Assembly (NCBI RefSeq): GCF_000024985.1
Contig: NC_013523.1
Coordinates: 62,001-126,000, forward strand
Source of the DNA: Sphaerobacter thermophilus DSM 20745
Lineage (GTDB): Bacteria; Chloroflexota; Chloroflexia; Thermomicrobiales; Thermomicrobiaceae
Direction of reading: 5' to 3'
Length of the DNA stretch: 64,000 nucleotides
Both the position numbers and the translations under genes were made by a program. Below are positions 54,301 to 62,367 of this stretch, piece after piece; the first letter of the stretch is position 1; each line of letters begins with the position of its first letter. Below the pieces are notes generated by a model that saw only the letters and a program-made list of their open reading frames with translations, was not told the DNA's origin and searched no databases.

Positions 54301-54540
54301 CGAGCGGTCGCCCTGCCGCTGGTGATGGACGACATCCTGGTCAACTTCGACCCCGAGCGTGCCCGCGTTGTGGCCGAGGCGCTGGCGGCCGTCGCCAAGC
54401 AGCACCAGGTGCTCCTCTTCACCTGTCACCCGGAGACCGCGGACCTGATCCGCGAGGTAGCCCCCACCAGCGGCCAGTACCTCATGTCCCGCTACGGCGG
54501 CGAGATCCGCCCCGTTCCCTCTGGATTGACGGCGGGGTAG
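51352..54540 (+). CDS. YhaN/SbcC-like AAA ATPase with coiled coils and two membrane helices
   Basis: This 1062-residue protein starts at ATG 51352, overlapping the SbcD-like stop. Walker A is FLGPNEAGKTTLLAF near residue 31. Coiled coils flank a hydrophobic hairpin at about residues 483-530 (LGLWGLALALGGLAALV then LLALAAVLAAVAALVAG), the typical YhaN membrane anchor. The ABC signature region LSRGTAEQLYLCIRLGLAAE lies near residue 960 and Walker B LPLVMDDILVNFDPERARVV near 988; FTCHPETADLI is the H-loop. All ATPase motifs are intact. In better-studied relatives the partner nuclease works with this SMC-like ATPase in DNA-end processing; here the partner is degenerate. Confidence 0.9.
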   Translation: MRIAGWHIDGFGVFHDIQVRDVPPGLTVFLGPNEAGKTTLLAFIRQMLFGFPSDAVRERAYPPLRGGRHGGRLVLIGPDGEYVVERSADLGPGALVTLPGGGHGDETDLARLLGGADHRLFQTVFAFSLAELQDFATLDAEGMHDRIFSAGITGAGRSTRAAVARLRSRQEALLAPHGDGRINELRARLEEVERRLREARHVAAGYAEALRYEAACAAEVERLGREIEEHRAAQARYRKLEELWPIWYRRRDAAGELERLEPVGTIPERAEARLSELRAAIDAAERQVAEIAAEVDAAEARRQMLTPDDALAAVSEEVVQLYETLPLYRDRLVAVPEVTARLRRAQQALNDHLRDLGSGWDRARLAGFDRSLSKREEVRSFAEALEQAEAAVMRAQAVARHAAEQREQAAAALDALRRELETAPPAPDADEVDRLDAAVRRVRTAVAERASVQARIQAATETLQQIESLRERAEPTSSAISPNWVRLGLWGLALALGGLAALVSDSDVSPLLALAAVLAAVAALVAGRRASEGVTLDGAVKETFSEQQQRIQGDLDAYQARLRAIDAAIEADAKVLELSTPPDEAAVEAAAERVARMRAAQDERLRRHLDIEAAETRLRDAETASEQADAAVRDATAERDRAQGAWDDWKRREGVPAELTPRGVLDFFESIGQGREALREVEAAEREARQITQFVVAFERRAGEALGAVGLPADARGLELATAIEKLRERVERDREIRRERAAVEETLGRLRSRLVAAQRDRDGLRDRWAALLAEVGATNEADFYRRLDIARRREELAAVVRECDQRIAEQIGDGPAAALMREELATGAVDRWQRAAEDAGRAMLAATEARDRAIAARREAELARRQLEKSTEIADLELEHAGLLQEYAEAVRAWRVAGLAVGLIEETLARYERERQPAVLAYASRLFHDITGGQYTGLLQRDRHLVVLDRDGRARALDTLSRGTAEQLYLCIRLGLAAEFARRAVALPLVMDDILVNFDPERARVVAEALAAVAKQHQVLLFTCHPETADLIREVAPTSGQYLMSRYGGEIRPVPSGLTAG

Positions 54541-54610
54541 GGAACGGCGCGAGCTCGCATGGTGAGGCAGCTCCCAGGAGGCATGGAGGTCAACGAATAG
54601 GGACCCGAGC

Positions 54611-54675
54611 GTGGCCCGTGCCCGGGGGTGAACCCCCGGGCTGACAACGAAAGCCCGCTGAAGCGGGCTGGGGTG
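54611..54675 (+). repeat. REP single unit (family 1)
   Basis: GTGCCCGGGGGTGAACCCCC then GGGCTGACAACGAAAGCCCG, ending with the perfect second palindrome AGCCCGCTGAAGCGGGCT. A short family 3 remnant, CATGGAGGTCAACGAA, lies just upstream near 54582. Confidence 0.82.
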
Positions 54676-54718
54676 GAACAGAAGTGTCACCCTGGCGTTG
54701 AGTGCCCGCCGTCCGGTA

Positions 54719-54913
54719 GGTGTCCGGGGCTCAAGCTGCCGGGCTGAATAGTGGAAAGCCCACTGAAGGGCTGTGATGCCGACATGTGGGCGTATCCGAT
54801 CCGGCCTCCCACCGGACGCCGCGTCCCCACCCCCTTCAGTGGGCTTCGCTTCCTAGCCCGGCGGCTTGAGCCGCGGGCACGTGCCACGACGTGAGAACCT
54901 TGGCACTACCCAG
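54719..54913. repeat. REP head-to-head pair (family 1, spacer subtype A)
   Basis: A forward unit (TCCGGGGCTCAAGCTGCCGG) and a reverse unit (CTTCAGTGGGCTTCGCTTCC) enclose a spacer starting GTGATGCCGACATGTGGGCG. It is homologous to the pair at 16283-16490 (GTGATGGCGACATCCCGGCG). The outer tail GCCACGACGTGAGAACCTT is present on the right. Confidence 0.82.
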
Positions 54914-55021
54914 TCGGCTGCCCGCCTCCCGCCTTGACATAGCCCCCGCTCCAGCCCAGACTGCCGGGAAGCGTACCCACAACCGGGCCGCGGTTCGCGG
55001 CCGAGCAGAGGAGTGTCGGTG

Positions 55022-56026
55022 ATGCCTACTCTCTTTGCCACGACCGGCGACGACGTGATCCGCCTGACATCGAGTGACGGTGACCGCTGGGAGGCGAGGA
55101 CCGTCCTGTCCGGGGTCGGTGCCATGTGCCTCGCGATGGACCCCCATGATCCGCGCCGCCTCTACGTCGGGACCTTCGACCAGGGGCTTTTCCGCACCCG
55201 CGACGGGGGCGAGCACTGGGAGCCGGCCGCGGCGCTACCCCACCCGCGCGTGCTCTCCGTGGCCATCAGCCCGTCCGACCGGCACGACGGCCTCTCCGTC
55301 GTCCTCGCCGGGACCGAGCCGAGCGCGCTCTTCCGCAGCGAGGATGACGGCGAGACCTGGCAGGAGATGCCCGCGCTCCGGGATCTCCCCAGCGCGCCGA
55401 CCTGGTCCTTCCCGCCTCGTCCCTGGACCTCGCACGTGCGCTGGATCGCGCCGTCCTGGTCTGACCCAGACCTGCTCTTCGCCGGGATCGAGCTGGGCGG
55501 TGTGATGCGCACCACCGACGGTGGCCGGACCTGGGAGGACCGCAAGCCCGGCTCCTACCACGACGCGCACGCCATCCTGACGCACCCGACGGCGCCGGAG
55601 CGGGTCTACGAGGCGGCCGGCGGCGGCGTGGCCTACAGCGATGACGCGGGTGTGACCTGGCGTCCGGTGGACGAGGGGATGGACCGCCACTACGTTTGGG
55701 GGCTGGCGGTCGACCCGGCCGATCCCGACCTCTGGTACGTCTCGGCGACCTTCAGCGCCCGCCACGCCCACGACCGGCGCGGGAACGCGGAGGCGTTCAT
55801 CTACCGGCGGCGCGGTGACGGACCCTGGGAGGCGCTCGACGGCGGGCTGCCGAACCCGCTCTCGGTCATGCCCTATGCTCTGCTCGCCCCACTTGACCGC
55901 CCCGGCGAGGTCTATGCCGGGATGCAGGACGGGCAGATCTACCACAGCGCGGACCGGGGCGATTCCTGGCGGCGGCTCGACGTGTCGCTCTCGGCTCTGC
56001 TCGCACTCGTCGCCGCGCCGGAGTAG
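55022..56026 (+). CDS. Asp-box (BNR/sortilin-like) beta-propeller protein
   Basis: The preferred start is ATG 55022 (MPTLFATTGDDVIRLTSSDG), as AGAGGAG is 8 nt ahead; GTG 55013 is the alternative. Five Asp-box motifs (x-x-D-x-G-x-x-W) are visible: RDGGEHWEPA, EDDGETWQEM, TDGGRTWEDR, SDDAGVTWRPV and ADRGDSWRRL. The 334-residue length suits a six- or seven-bladed propeller of the VPS10/sialidase-like type. There is no signal peptide, so it is cytoplasmic or non-classically exported. Many homologues are annotated as glycosyl hydrolases on weak grounds; catalytic sialidase residues are not evident, so activity is unproven. Confidence 0.82.
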   Translation: MPTLFATTGDDVIRLTSSDGDRWEARTVLSGVGAMCLAMDPHDPRRLYVGTFDQGLFRTRDGGEHWEPAAALPHPRVLSVAISPSDRHDGLSVVLAGTEPSALFRSEDDGETWQEMPALRDLPSAPTWSFPPRPWTSHVRWIAPSWSDPDLLFAGIELGGVMRTTDGGRTWEDRKPGSYHDAHAILTHPTAPERVYEAAGGGVAYSDDAGVTWRPVDEGMDRHYVWGLAVDPADPDLWYVSATFSARHAHDRRGNAEAFIYRRRGDGPWEALDGGLPNPLSVMPYALLAPLDRPGEVYAGMQDGQIYHSADRGDSWRRLDVSLSALLALVAAPE

Positions 56027-56038
56027 GCCGCGGTCGGC

Positions 56039-56518
56039 TTACGAGGCCGTGGGATACGCGGCGGAGCCGAGGACAGCGCCCATCGCCTGGAGCAGCCGGG
56101 CGAGGCGCTCCCGCATGTCTCGGTCGAACCGCCACTGCCACAGTGGGACGAGCCGGCCCACCGGGCCACGCGCGATGTTCTCGACGCGGTACACGATCTG
56201 GCTGCCCCGCTCATGCGGCTCGACCGTGTAGATGCCCCGGTACCAGAAATGGCCCTGGACGGCGACGCGCCGATGTTGCCGGTCGACGTCCACCTCCACG
56301 CTCGTCACCGGCGGCTTGCCGACTGTTGCGGTGAAGTGCCGAGGCCCGCCGGAGATGACGATCTCCCCGTACGCGGCCAGGCCCTCGGTGGCGAGCACGA
56401 TCCCGTTGTGGTCGCTGGCCGGGCCTGCCTGGATTGCGCAGAGGACGTCCGCGACGGCCTCCACCGGCGCTTCCACGATCCCGCTCACGATCCACCGTGC
56501 CTGACGTTGTCCGTTCAT
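56039..56518 (-). CDS. SRPBCC family protein
   Basis: This 159-residue protein shows the START-like fold pattern: RQARWIVSGIVEAPVEAVAD at the start, a central VTSVEVDVDRQHRRVAVQGH and GIYTVEPHERGSQIVYRVEN, and a C-terminal helix LARLLQAMGAVLG. Ligand and role are unknown. Its ATG overlaps the stop of the upstream DUF998 gene (ATGA at 56515-56518), so they form a coupled operon. Confidence 0.8.
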   Translation of the reverse strand: MNGQRQARWIVSGIVEAPVEAVADVLCAIQAGPASDHNGIVLATEGLAAYGEIVISGGPRHFTATVGKPPVTSVEVDVDRQHRRVAVQGHFWYRGIYTVEPHERGSQIVYRVENIARGPVGRLVPLWQWRFDRDMRERLARLLQAMGAVLGSAAYPTAS

Positions 56519-57258
56519 TGCAGCCAGCCTTTCCCTCGCATGAGCCGTACGGCGAGCAGCAGAATCCAGGCAAGGCCACTGAAGAGGGATACGCGCTGGA
56601 GCAGGCCGCTCGGCGCCGGGGAGAGGATTTCGTTCTGGTCCAGGGCGGTTGTTACGCCGGTGGCGATGAAGAACACCGCCACCACGATCGCGGTGACCAG
56701 CGAGTAGCGTGCCCAGCCCGCCCAGCGGGGATCACCAGCGACGCTCCGTCCCAGAACGAGGCAGGCTGCGCTCAACGAGCCGAAGAGGACGAGCCCGGCG
56801 ACCGAGTGGACCAGACCCTGCAGGGTGTAGGTCGGCTCGCTCCCTGGCGGGTAGCCGAGGCCGGGATCGGTCACCACGATGCCCGCGAGGATGAGGCTCA
56901 GCCCGAAGACGGCGATGAGCCGCGGTAGCCAGCGCGAGCCCGGTCCGGCGTGGAGCACCCGCCCCAGTCCGCGGGCGAAGCCGAGCGTGAGGAGTCCGAA
57001 GGCAATCAACGCGGTGATATTCAACCAACCCTGGGAGCCCAGGCTGAGCTGGCTGATGGCGTGGCGCCACGGACTGTAGCCCGTGCGGGTGGCACCCTCG
57101 ATCAGCACGGTGAGCACGAACAGGGGTGGGCCGACGACAACGCACGCCAGCAGGTACCACGTCGATCCCCGCAAGGAGCGCCGCGCCTGGTCGCCGGTGA
57201 GCACCCGTGTGGGTGGCGTCTCCACGGCCCCGACACGGGGTTTGAGCTTGCTTCCCAT
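56515..57258 (-). CDS. DUF998 family membrane protein
   Basis: The start is ATG 57258 (MGSKLKPRVGAVETPP), with AGAGGAGAAG in front, giving 247 residues. Six to seven hydrophobic segments follow a basic N-terminus. The DUF998 signature is TRTGYSPWRHAISQLSLGSQ followed by GWLNITALIAFGLLTLGF. PGSEPTYTLQGLVHSVAGLV is the second conserved block, with His in a helix. The family has no defined function. It is operonic with the SRPBCC gene that follows (4-nt overlap) and divergent from the MarR gene, whose palindrome at 57437-57451 may control both. Confidence 0.82.
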   Translation of the reverse strand: MGSKLKPRVGAVETPPTRVLTGDQARRSLRGSTWYLLACVVVGPPLFVLTVLIEGATRTGYSPWRHAISQLSLGSQGWLNITALIAFGLLTLGFARGLGRVLHAGPGSRWLPRLIAVFGLSLILAGIVVTDPGLGYPPGSEPTYTLQGLVHSVAGLVLFGSLSAACLVLGRSVAGDPRWAGWARYSLVTAIVVAVFFIATGVTTALDQNEILSPAPSGLLQRVSLFSGLAWILLLAVRLMRGKGWLQ

Positions 57259-57291
57259 CACCGCTTCTCCTCTTACACCACCTGCGGGTGA

Positions 57292-57352
57292 TCCCTCGTT
57301 CTCGTGGCATCCTTTGCTTCGGACGGGCCCGGCTCCGCTCGGGATGACATCG
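57292..57352. repeat. Degraded family 5 repeat
   Basis: GGCATCCTTTGCTTCGGACG and GGCTCCGCTCGGGATGACAT preserve the two arms of the hairpin seen at 34395-34466. It occupies the upstream region of the DUF998 gene. Confidence 0.5.
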
Positions 57353-57436
57353 GCGCACGCGTCTCTCTGCATCTGGTATCACCCGCCGGGCGGTCTGGTA
57401 TCGTACTGCTCGGACATATGGCTGCGCAAGAAAGTA

Positions 57437-57451
57437 TCTGCACTGTGCAGA
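57437..57451. promoter_or_regulatory. Candidate MarR operator palindrome
   Basis: TCTGCAC-T-GTGCAGA is a perfect 15-bp palindrome, 21 nt before the MarR start codon and in an AT-richer stretch. Size and position fit a MarR dimer site overlapping the promoter. Confidence 0.55.
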
Positions 57452-57472
57452 GATTAGCAGGAGAGTGCGGTG

Positions 57473-57970
57473 ATGTCAAGTGGTGGCGACGAGCGTGCTC
57501 GGCTGGCCAATGTGCTCGACCGGGAGTTGGGCACGATCGGCACGCAGGCGGTGCTTCTCAGCCAGGTGGTCGCCGACCGGCTGGGGCTGCATGCGCGGGA
57601 TGTTGAAGTGCTGGACATCCTCAGCCGTGGCGGAGCGCGCACGGCCGGCGAGCTGGCAGAACTCAGCGGCCTGACGACCGGGGCGCTCACCCGCCTGATC
57701 GACCGGCTGGAGCGAGCCGGCTACGTCCGGCGCGAGCCGAACCCACGCGACCGGCGCAGCGTGCTCGTCGTCCCGATCGGCGAGCGGCTGGCACGCGACA
57801 TGGACCCGCTCTACGCTCCTCTTGAGCGGGACCTGACCGAACTGTATGCACGCTACAGCGAGGAGGAACTCTCGCTCCTCGCGGACTTCTTCGGACGCGT
57901 CAACGCCGCCGTCCGTGAGCACATCGCCCGGCTGCGAGCAACGGCGCCTGACGGATCGACCGACGGGTAA
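57473..57970 (+). CDS. MarR family transcriptional regulator
   Basis: The start is ATG 57473 (MSSGGDERARLANVLDRELG), with GGAGAG in front; a GTG one codon earlier is possible. The 165-residue protein has the winged helix ARTAGELAELSGLTTGALTR then LIDRLERAGYVRREPNPRDR with RSVLVVP, including the DRR wing. Helical dimerisation arms lie at both ends. MarR proteins are usually repressors relieved by small ligands. Divergent placement against DUF998-SRPBCC suggests these as targets. Confidence 0.9.
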   Translation: MSSGGDERARLANVLDRELGTIGTQAVLLSQVVADRLGLHARDVEVLDILSRGGARTAGELAELSGLTTGALTRLIDRLERAGYVRREPNPRDRRSVLVVPIGERLARDMDPLYAPLERDLTELYARYSEEELSLLADFFGRVNAAVREHIARLRATAPDGSTDG

Positions 57971-57996
57971 CGCCCCCAGTGGCGGCGTGGGGCGGG

Positions 57997-58977
57997 CTAG
58001 GCCGAGACGCCGAACAGCTCGGCCGCGGTGTGCCCGAGCACCCCGTCGTGCGTTGTGGCCGGCAGTGCCTGCTGGATGCTGGCAATTGCTCCGCCGACAT
58101 CGCCGATGACGTGCGGGTAGTCGGAGCCGAAAACGATTCGGTCCGGGCCTACCGTCTCCAGCGCACAGCGCAGCGCCGGCGCATGGAACGAGACGGTGTC
58201 GAGGTAGAGGCGGCGGATGTATTCGGTCGGCGGGTGGGGGATCCCCTGGCAGTCCGAGTAGGAGCGCCAGCCGATGTCGAGTCGCCCTGCGAGGTAGGGC
58301 ACCGCCGCCCCGAGGTGCCCGACGAGCACCTTGACGCGCGGGTAGCGCTCGAAGAACCCCGAGAAGATGAGGCGCGAGACCGCCAGGGTGGTGTCGAACA
58401 TGAACCCGACCAGCGGGGCCAGCGCGTACGGGTTCATGACCTCGATCCCGGCCGGAACCATCGGGTGGATGAAGAGCGTCGTGGCCCGGCGGTCGGCCTC
58501 GGCGTAGAAGGCGTCGAAGGCGGGGTCGTCGATCGGGCGGCCGTCGATGTTCGAGCCGATGATTGCCCCCACCATGCCCAGATCGTCGAGGCAGCGGACG
58601 AACTCGCGGACTGCTGCGTCGGGGTCGGCGGTCAGCGGCACACTGGCGAGCGCCCGGAAACGCGTCGGGTAGCTCCGCACGATGTCGGCGAGATAGTCGT
58701 TGCAGCGCCGTGCCAGATCGACCGCCGCCTGGCCCTGCAGGAAGTAGACCTGCGGCGTCGTGACCGACAGGATCTGCATGTCGATCCCAGCCTCGTCCAT
58801 CTCCGCCACCCGTTGCTCCGGGTGGTGCATCTGCGGGGTGATGGTCAGAAAGCGGGACCCGCGCTCGCGGACCACGATGCGTCCCTCCGCGTCGCGGACC
58901 GACTCGTAGCGACCGGAGGCGAGCAGCGCGTCGAGGTATTCCGGGGGCTGCGCGTGGGCATGAGCGTCGATGCGCAC
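57997..58977 (-). CDS. Amidohydrolase-2 (ACMSD-like) metal-dependent hydrolase/decarboxylase
   Basis: The start is GTG 58977, behind GGAGGAGGAATCCCC, giving 326 residues. The TIM-barrel metal sites are visible: RIDAHAHAQPPEYL (His-x-His), ATTLFIHPMVPAG (His), VKVLVGHLGAAVPYLAGRLD (His) and DRIVFGSDYPHVIGDVGG (Asp). This is the aminocarboxymuconate-semialdehyde / gamma-resorcylate decarboxylase-like subgroup; members decarboxylate or hydrolyse aromatic-derived acids, and the exact substrate is not deducible. It is convergent with the MarR gene and divergent from the dienelactone hydrolase gene. Confidence 0.87.
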   Translation of the reverse strand: MRIDAHAHAQPPEYLDALLASGRYESVRDAEGRIVVRERGSRFLTITPQMHHPEQRVAEMDEAGIDMQILSVTTPQVYFLQGQAAVDLARRCNDYLADIVRSYPTRFRALASVPLTADPDAAVREFVRCLDDLGMVGAIIGSNIDGRPIDDPAFDAFYAEADRRATTLFIHPMVPAGIEVMNPYALAPLVGFMFDTTLAVSRLIFSGFFERYPRVKVLVGHLGAAVPYLAGRLDIGWRSYSDCQGIPHPPTEYIRRLYLDTVSFHAPALRCALETVGPDRIVFGSDYPHVIGDVGGAIASIQQALPATTHDGVLGHTAAELFGVSA

Positions 58978-59187
58978 GGGGATTCCTCCTCCTCACGCAT
59001 GGCTGCGGAACCGCGGTTTGTCCGGTGGCGCCAGCATAACGCGGATTGCCCGGTTGCGCACGGGGTTGCAGCGATCGTCGGGTCAGGTAACGCTGACCCA
59101 CGATCGCCACGTCTGACCCCCTTGCCAAATTCCACCGCCTCCGCTATGCTGGGAGAACACCTGTTCGATGTACGTACGGAGGCGGAT

Positions 59188-59862
59188 ATGGGCGAGTGGC
59201 TAAACAACGGGCCAGGGGGCAATCGTACGTATCTCGCGGTGCCGCCCTCCGGCACGGGCCCCGGTGTGCTGGTGCTGCATGCCTGGTGGGGCCTGACACC
59301 GAGTTTCGCCGATGCCTGCGATCGGCTGGCTGCGAACGGCTTCGTTGCGCTGGCGCCGAGCCTGTATCCCGATGGCGCGACGACCGCGTCCATTGGCGAG
59401 GCGGAGGCGCTGGCGGGGGCGCTCTTTGATGCGCTCGAGGAGACGGATGCGGTCGTGCTCGCCGCGGCGGAGGGCCTGCAGCAGTTGCCGGCGACGACCG
59501 GTGATCAGATGGGTGTCATCGGCTTCTCATCGGGCGGCTTCTGGGCGCTGCGCCTTTCGCAGGCCCGGCCCGACGCCGTCAGCGCCGTCGTGACGGTCTA
59601 CAGCACCGGCGAGGCCGATTTCCGTCAGGCCCGCGCTGCCTACCTCGGGCACTTCGCGGAGCGGGACGACTTCGAGCCACCGGAGGCCGTTCAAGCGCTC
59701 GAGGGGGCGATCCGTTCCGCGGGCCGTGAGGTGACCTTCCACGTCTACCCCGGAACAGGCCACTGGTTCGCCGAGCCCGACCGGCCGGATGCGTACGACG
59801 CCGACGCGGCCGCCCTGGTCTGGGAGCGCACGCTGGCCTTCCTGAAGGCGCGGCTCGCGTGA
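59188..59862 (+). CDS. Dienelactone hydrolase family protein (Ser-type)
   Basis: The start is ATG 59188 (MGEWLNNGPGGNRTYLAVPP), with GGAGGCGG in front, giving 224 residues. It is an alpha/beta-hydrolase fold: GPGVLVLHAWWGLTPSFADA, GFVALAPSLYPDG, GVIGFSSGGFWALRL with Ser as nucleophile (classical dienelactone hydrolase has Cys) and HVYPGTGHWFAEPDRPDAYD with the catalytic His. The Ser replacement means a hydrolase of ester type is more likely than true dienelactone hydrolase. A second family member is cut off at the right edge of the window. Confidence 0.85.
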   Translation: MGEWLNNGPGGNRTYLAVPPSGTGPGVLVLHAWWGLTPSFADACDRLAANGFVALAPSLYPDGATTASIGEAEALAGALFDALEETDAVVLAAAEGLQQLPATTGDQMGVIGFSSGGFWALRLSQARPDAVSAVVTVYSTGEADFRQARAAYLGHFAERDDFEPPEAVQALEGAIRSAGREVTFHVYPGTGHWFAEPDRPDAYDADAAALVWERTLAFLKARLA

Positions 59863-59974
59863 GCGCGCCGTCCGGTGATCCGCGTTGCTGGCCCCCGGAT
59901 GAGTGCCGTGATGGTGCTCCAACGGCCGCCTGCCCTCTGGCGTGCAGGCAAACACGCAAGAAGGAGGACACGCG

Positions 59975-60466
59975 ATGGATCTGATCGACCGGCTGTTGGA
60001 GCACGACCACTGGGCGACGACACAGGTCCTGGAGACGTGCCGCGGCCTGACGGACGCGCAACTCGACCAGGAGTTCGATATCGGGCACCGAACACTCCGG
60101 AACACGCTCGAGCACATGATCTTCAACATCGAGGCCTGGGGTGCCATGATGGCCGGGCAGCGCCCCAACATGGACCGGAGTGACCGCTCCCTGGACGGGC
60201 TCATCGCGCGCCACGAGCGAGCCCACGCGGCGTTCGCAGCCGTCGCCCGCCAGGCACGCGACGAGGGGCGCCTGGACGACACCTACCGCGATCACTTCGG
60301 GCTGTCCACGACGCTCGGCGGCACGATCCTCCACGTTCCCTACCACAATGTGGAGCACCGCGGCGAAGCGCTGCATATCCTCCAGCGCCTCGGGGTGCCG
60401 GACCTGCCCGAAATCGACCCCCTGCTCTGGGAACACGAGACACAGCACGACGGGGCTCCCCGCTGA
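59975..60466 (+). CDS. DinB family protein
   Basis: The start is ATG 59975 (MDLIDRLLEHDHWATTQVLE), with AAGGAGG 7 nt ahead, giving 163 residues. It is a four-helix bundle with the DinB metal His triad: LLEHDHWAT, RNTLEHMIFNIEAWG and HVPYHNVEHRGEAL. The family includes thiol-S-transferases and metal-dependent enzymes such as mycothiol- or bacillithiol-dependent ones. No thiol pathway gene is near, so the role is open. It is one of two DinB proteins in a row. Confidence 0.85.
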   Translation: MDLIDRLLEHDHWATTQVLETCRGLTDAQLDQEFDIGHRTLRNTLEHMIFNIEAWGAMMAGQRPNMDRSDRSLDGLIARHERAHAAFAAVARQARDEGRLDDTYRDHFGLSTTLGGTILHVPYHNVEHRGEALHILQRLGVPDLPEIDPLLWEHETQHDGAPR

Positions 60467-60522
60467 GGCCGGGACGCGCTTCCGGCACCACGCAAGCAGA
60501 CAAGCAGAAAGGTGGTACGCCA

Positions 60523-61077
60523 GTGGCCGAAACGAAAGAGCAACGCAGTCCAAAACCTCCGGTCGCGGGCGACGAGGCCGCCATGCTCCTGGGCTACCTG
60601 GAGCGCCAGCGGGCGACCTTCGCCTGGAAGGTCGAAGGACTGGACGCGGCAGGACTGCGGGCGACGCTCGGCCCGTCTCCGATGACCCTGGGCGGGATGC
60701 TGAAGCACATGGCGCGCTTCGAAGACGGCATGTCTTCCGTGTGGCTCTATGGGCGGCCGCCGAGCCCGCCGTGGGATAAGGTGGACTGGAAGGCCGAGCA
60801 CGACTGGGACTGGCGCAGCGCCGCTGAGGATTCCCCCGAAGAGCTCTATGCCCTCTGGCGGGACGCCGTGGCCCGTTCCCGGGAGTTATTCGCGGCGGCG
60901 TTGGCCGAAGGGGGTCTGGAGCGGCCGGGGATCGGGGTCACCAACGAGCATGGTGAGCATCCGAGCCTGCGCTTCATCCTGCTCAACCTGATCGAGGAGT
61001 ACGCGCGGCACAACGGCCATGCCGACCTGATCCGAGAGTCGATCGACGGGCGCGTCGGGCACGACCCGCCGGGTTGA
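60523..61077 (+). CDS. DinB/DUF664 family protein
   Basis: It starts at GTG 60523 (MAETKEQRSPKPP); 184 residues. The DUF664 branch of the DinB fold is indicated by AAMLLGYLERQRATFAWKVE, GLDAAGLRATLGPSPMTLGG, MLKHMARFEDGMSSVW and FILLNLIEEYARHNGHADLI. Potential metal His are in KHMA and RHNGHAD. It is encoded 56 nt after the first DinB gene and probably in the same transcript. No direct clue to substrate. Confidence 0.82.
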   Translation: MAETKEQRSPKPPVAGDEAAMLLGYLERQRATFAWKVEGLDAAGLRATLGPSPMTLGGMLKHMARFEDGMSSVWLYGRPPSPPWDKVDWKAEHDWDWRSAAEDSPEELYALWRDAVARSRELFAAALAEGGLERPGIGVTNEHGEHPSLRFILLNLIEEYARHNGHADLIRESIDGRVGHDPPG

Positions 61078-61206
61078 CGGCAGCGCCCCATCCCGGTGCG
61101 GCTCGTCCTACCGGCCGCCACGCCCACCTCCCTCTGTCCAATGTGCGATACTTGGTTCTAGCTTCGGCGCTGGACCGGCGCGCGAATGCGCAGAGGGGGG
61201 TATGCC

Positions 61207-62367
61207 ATGCGTGAGGTCGTGATTGTCGGCGCGGCCGAGACGAAGTTCGGAAAGTCGGAGTTGAGCTACCGCGAGCTGGCCGCTCAGGCAGGCCGCGAAG
61301 CGATGGCGGACGCAGGTGCGTCCCCGGAGCAGATCGAAGCGTTCTTCCTGGGGACCTTCTCGCCGGGAACCTTCATCCGCCAGGAGCACGCCGCGCCCTT
61401 GATCGCCAGCGAGCTGGGGCTGCAGAACGTCCCGAGCACGCGCACGGAGAACGCCTGCGCCTCGGGCTCGACCGCGTTCCTCAACGCCATCTTCGCGATC
61501 GCCGCCGGGGCGGCAGACGTGGTCCTGGTGGTCGGCGCTGAGAAGATGACGGCGACCCCGACCTCCGAAGTGACCTCGATCCTGGCCGAGGCGGCCGACT
61601 GGGAGCAGGAGAGCAAGGTCGGGCTTACCTTCCCCGGTGCCTACGCGCTCATGGCCCGCGCCTACTTCGACCGCTACGGCAAGACCCGCGACATTCTGGA
61701 CGCGGTGGCGATCAAGAACCACCGCAACGCCATGGGGAACCCCTACGCGCAGTTCCACAAGGAGATCGGCCCGGAGGACATCGCCCGCTCAGCGATGGTC
61801 GCGGACCCGCTGACGCTCTACGACTGCTCGCCGATCTCCGACGGCGCCGCCGCGCTCGTGCTGGCTGCTGCAGACGTGGCCGGGCAGTTCCGCCGCCCGG
61901 GCGTGCGCGTGCTCGGGTTCGGCCAGGCGTCGGACTCGCTCGCGCTGCACCATCACGCCGACCTCACCACGCTCCCGGCCGCACGCAAGGCGGCCGAACG
62001 GGCCTATCGGATGGCCGGCGTCTCCCCGGAGGACATCAGCCTCGCCGAGGTTCACGACTGCTTTACCATCGCCGAGATCATCGCCACCGAGGATCTGGGC
62101 TTCTTCAAGCCGGGCGAGGGTGGCGACGCGGCCAAAGCGGGCGCGACCGCGCGCGACGGGCGCATCCCCGTCAACCCAAGCGGCGGGCTGAAGGCCAAGG
62201 GGCACCCGGTCGGCGCGACCGGTGTGAGCCAGATCGCCGAGGCGACGTTCCAGCTTCGTGGCGAGGCCGGAGATCGGCAGGTGGATGGCGCTGAGCTGGC
62301 GCTGACGCACAACGTCGGCGGTTCGGGCGCGACCTGCGTGGTGACCATTCTGGGGAGGCCGGAGTAA
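61207..62367 (+). CDS. Thiolase (SCP-x/acetyl-CoA acetyltransferase type)
   Basis: The preferred start is ATG 61207 (MREVVIVGAAETKFGKSELS), as GAGGGGGG lies 8 nt ahead; 386 residues. Motifs: TENACASGSTAFLNAIFA with Cys84 as nucleophile, SLAEVHDCFTIAEIIATEDL (His for the His-Cys pair), VNPSGGLKAKGHPVGATGVS (active-site His) and LTHNVGGSGATCVVTIL (second Cys). This is the SCP-x/archaeal-like thiolase group. The DUF35 gene overlaps its stop by 1 nt (TAATG), as expected for this subgroup, whose activity needs or is bound to DUF35 partners. The chain length of the substrate is unknown. Confidence 0.9.
   Translation: MREVVIVGAAETKFGKSELSYRELAAQAGREAMADAGASPEQIEAFFLGTFSPGTFIRQEHAAPLIASELGLQNVPSTRTENACASGSTAFLNAIFAIAAGAADVVLVVGAEKMTATPTSEVTSILAEAADWEQESKVGLTFPGAYALMARAYFDRYGKTRDILDAVAIKNHRNAMGNPYAQFHKEIGPEDIARSAMVADPLTLYDCSPISDGAAALVLAAADVAGQFRRPGVRVLGFGQASDSLALHHHADLTTLPAARKAAERAYRMAGVSPEDISLAEVHDCFTIAEIIATEDLGFFKPGEGGDAAKAGATARDGRIPVNPSGGLKAKGHPVGATGVSQIAEATFQLRGEAGDRQVDGAELALTHNVGGSGATCVVTILGRPE

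Noticed and set aside
57476-59128. 550-codon minus-strand frame across MarR and amidohydrolase genes
   Set aside because: Pro/Arg-rich; overlaps two well-supported genes in other frames.
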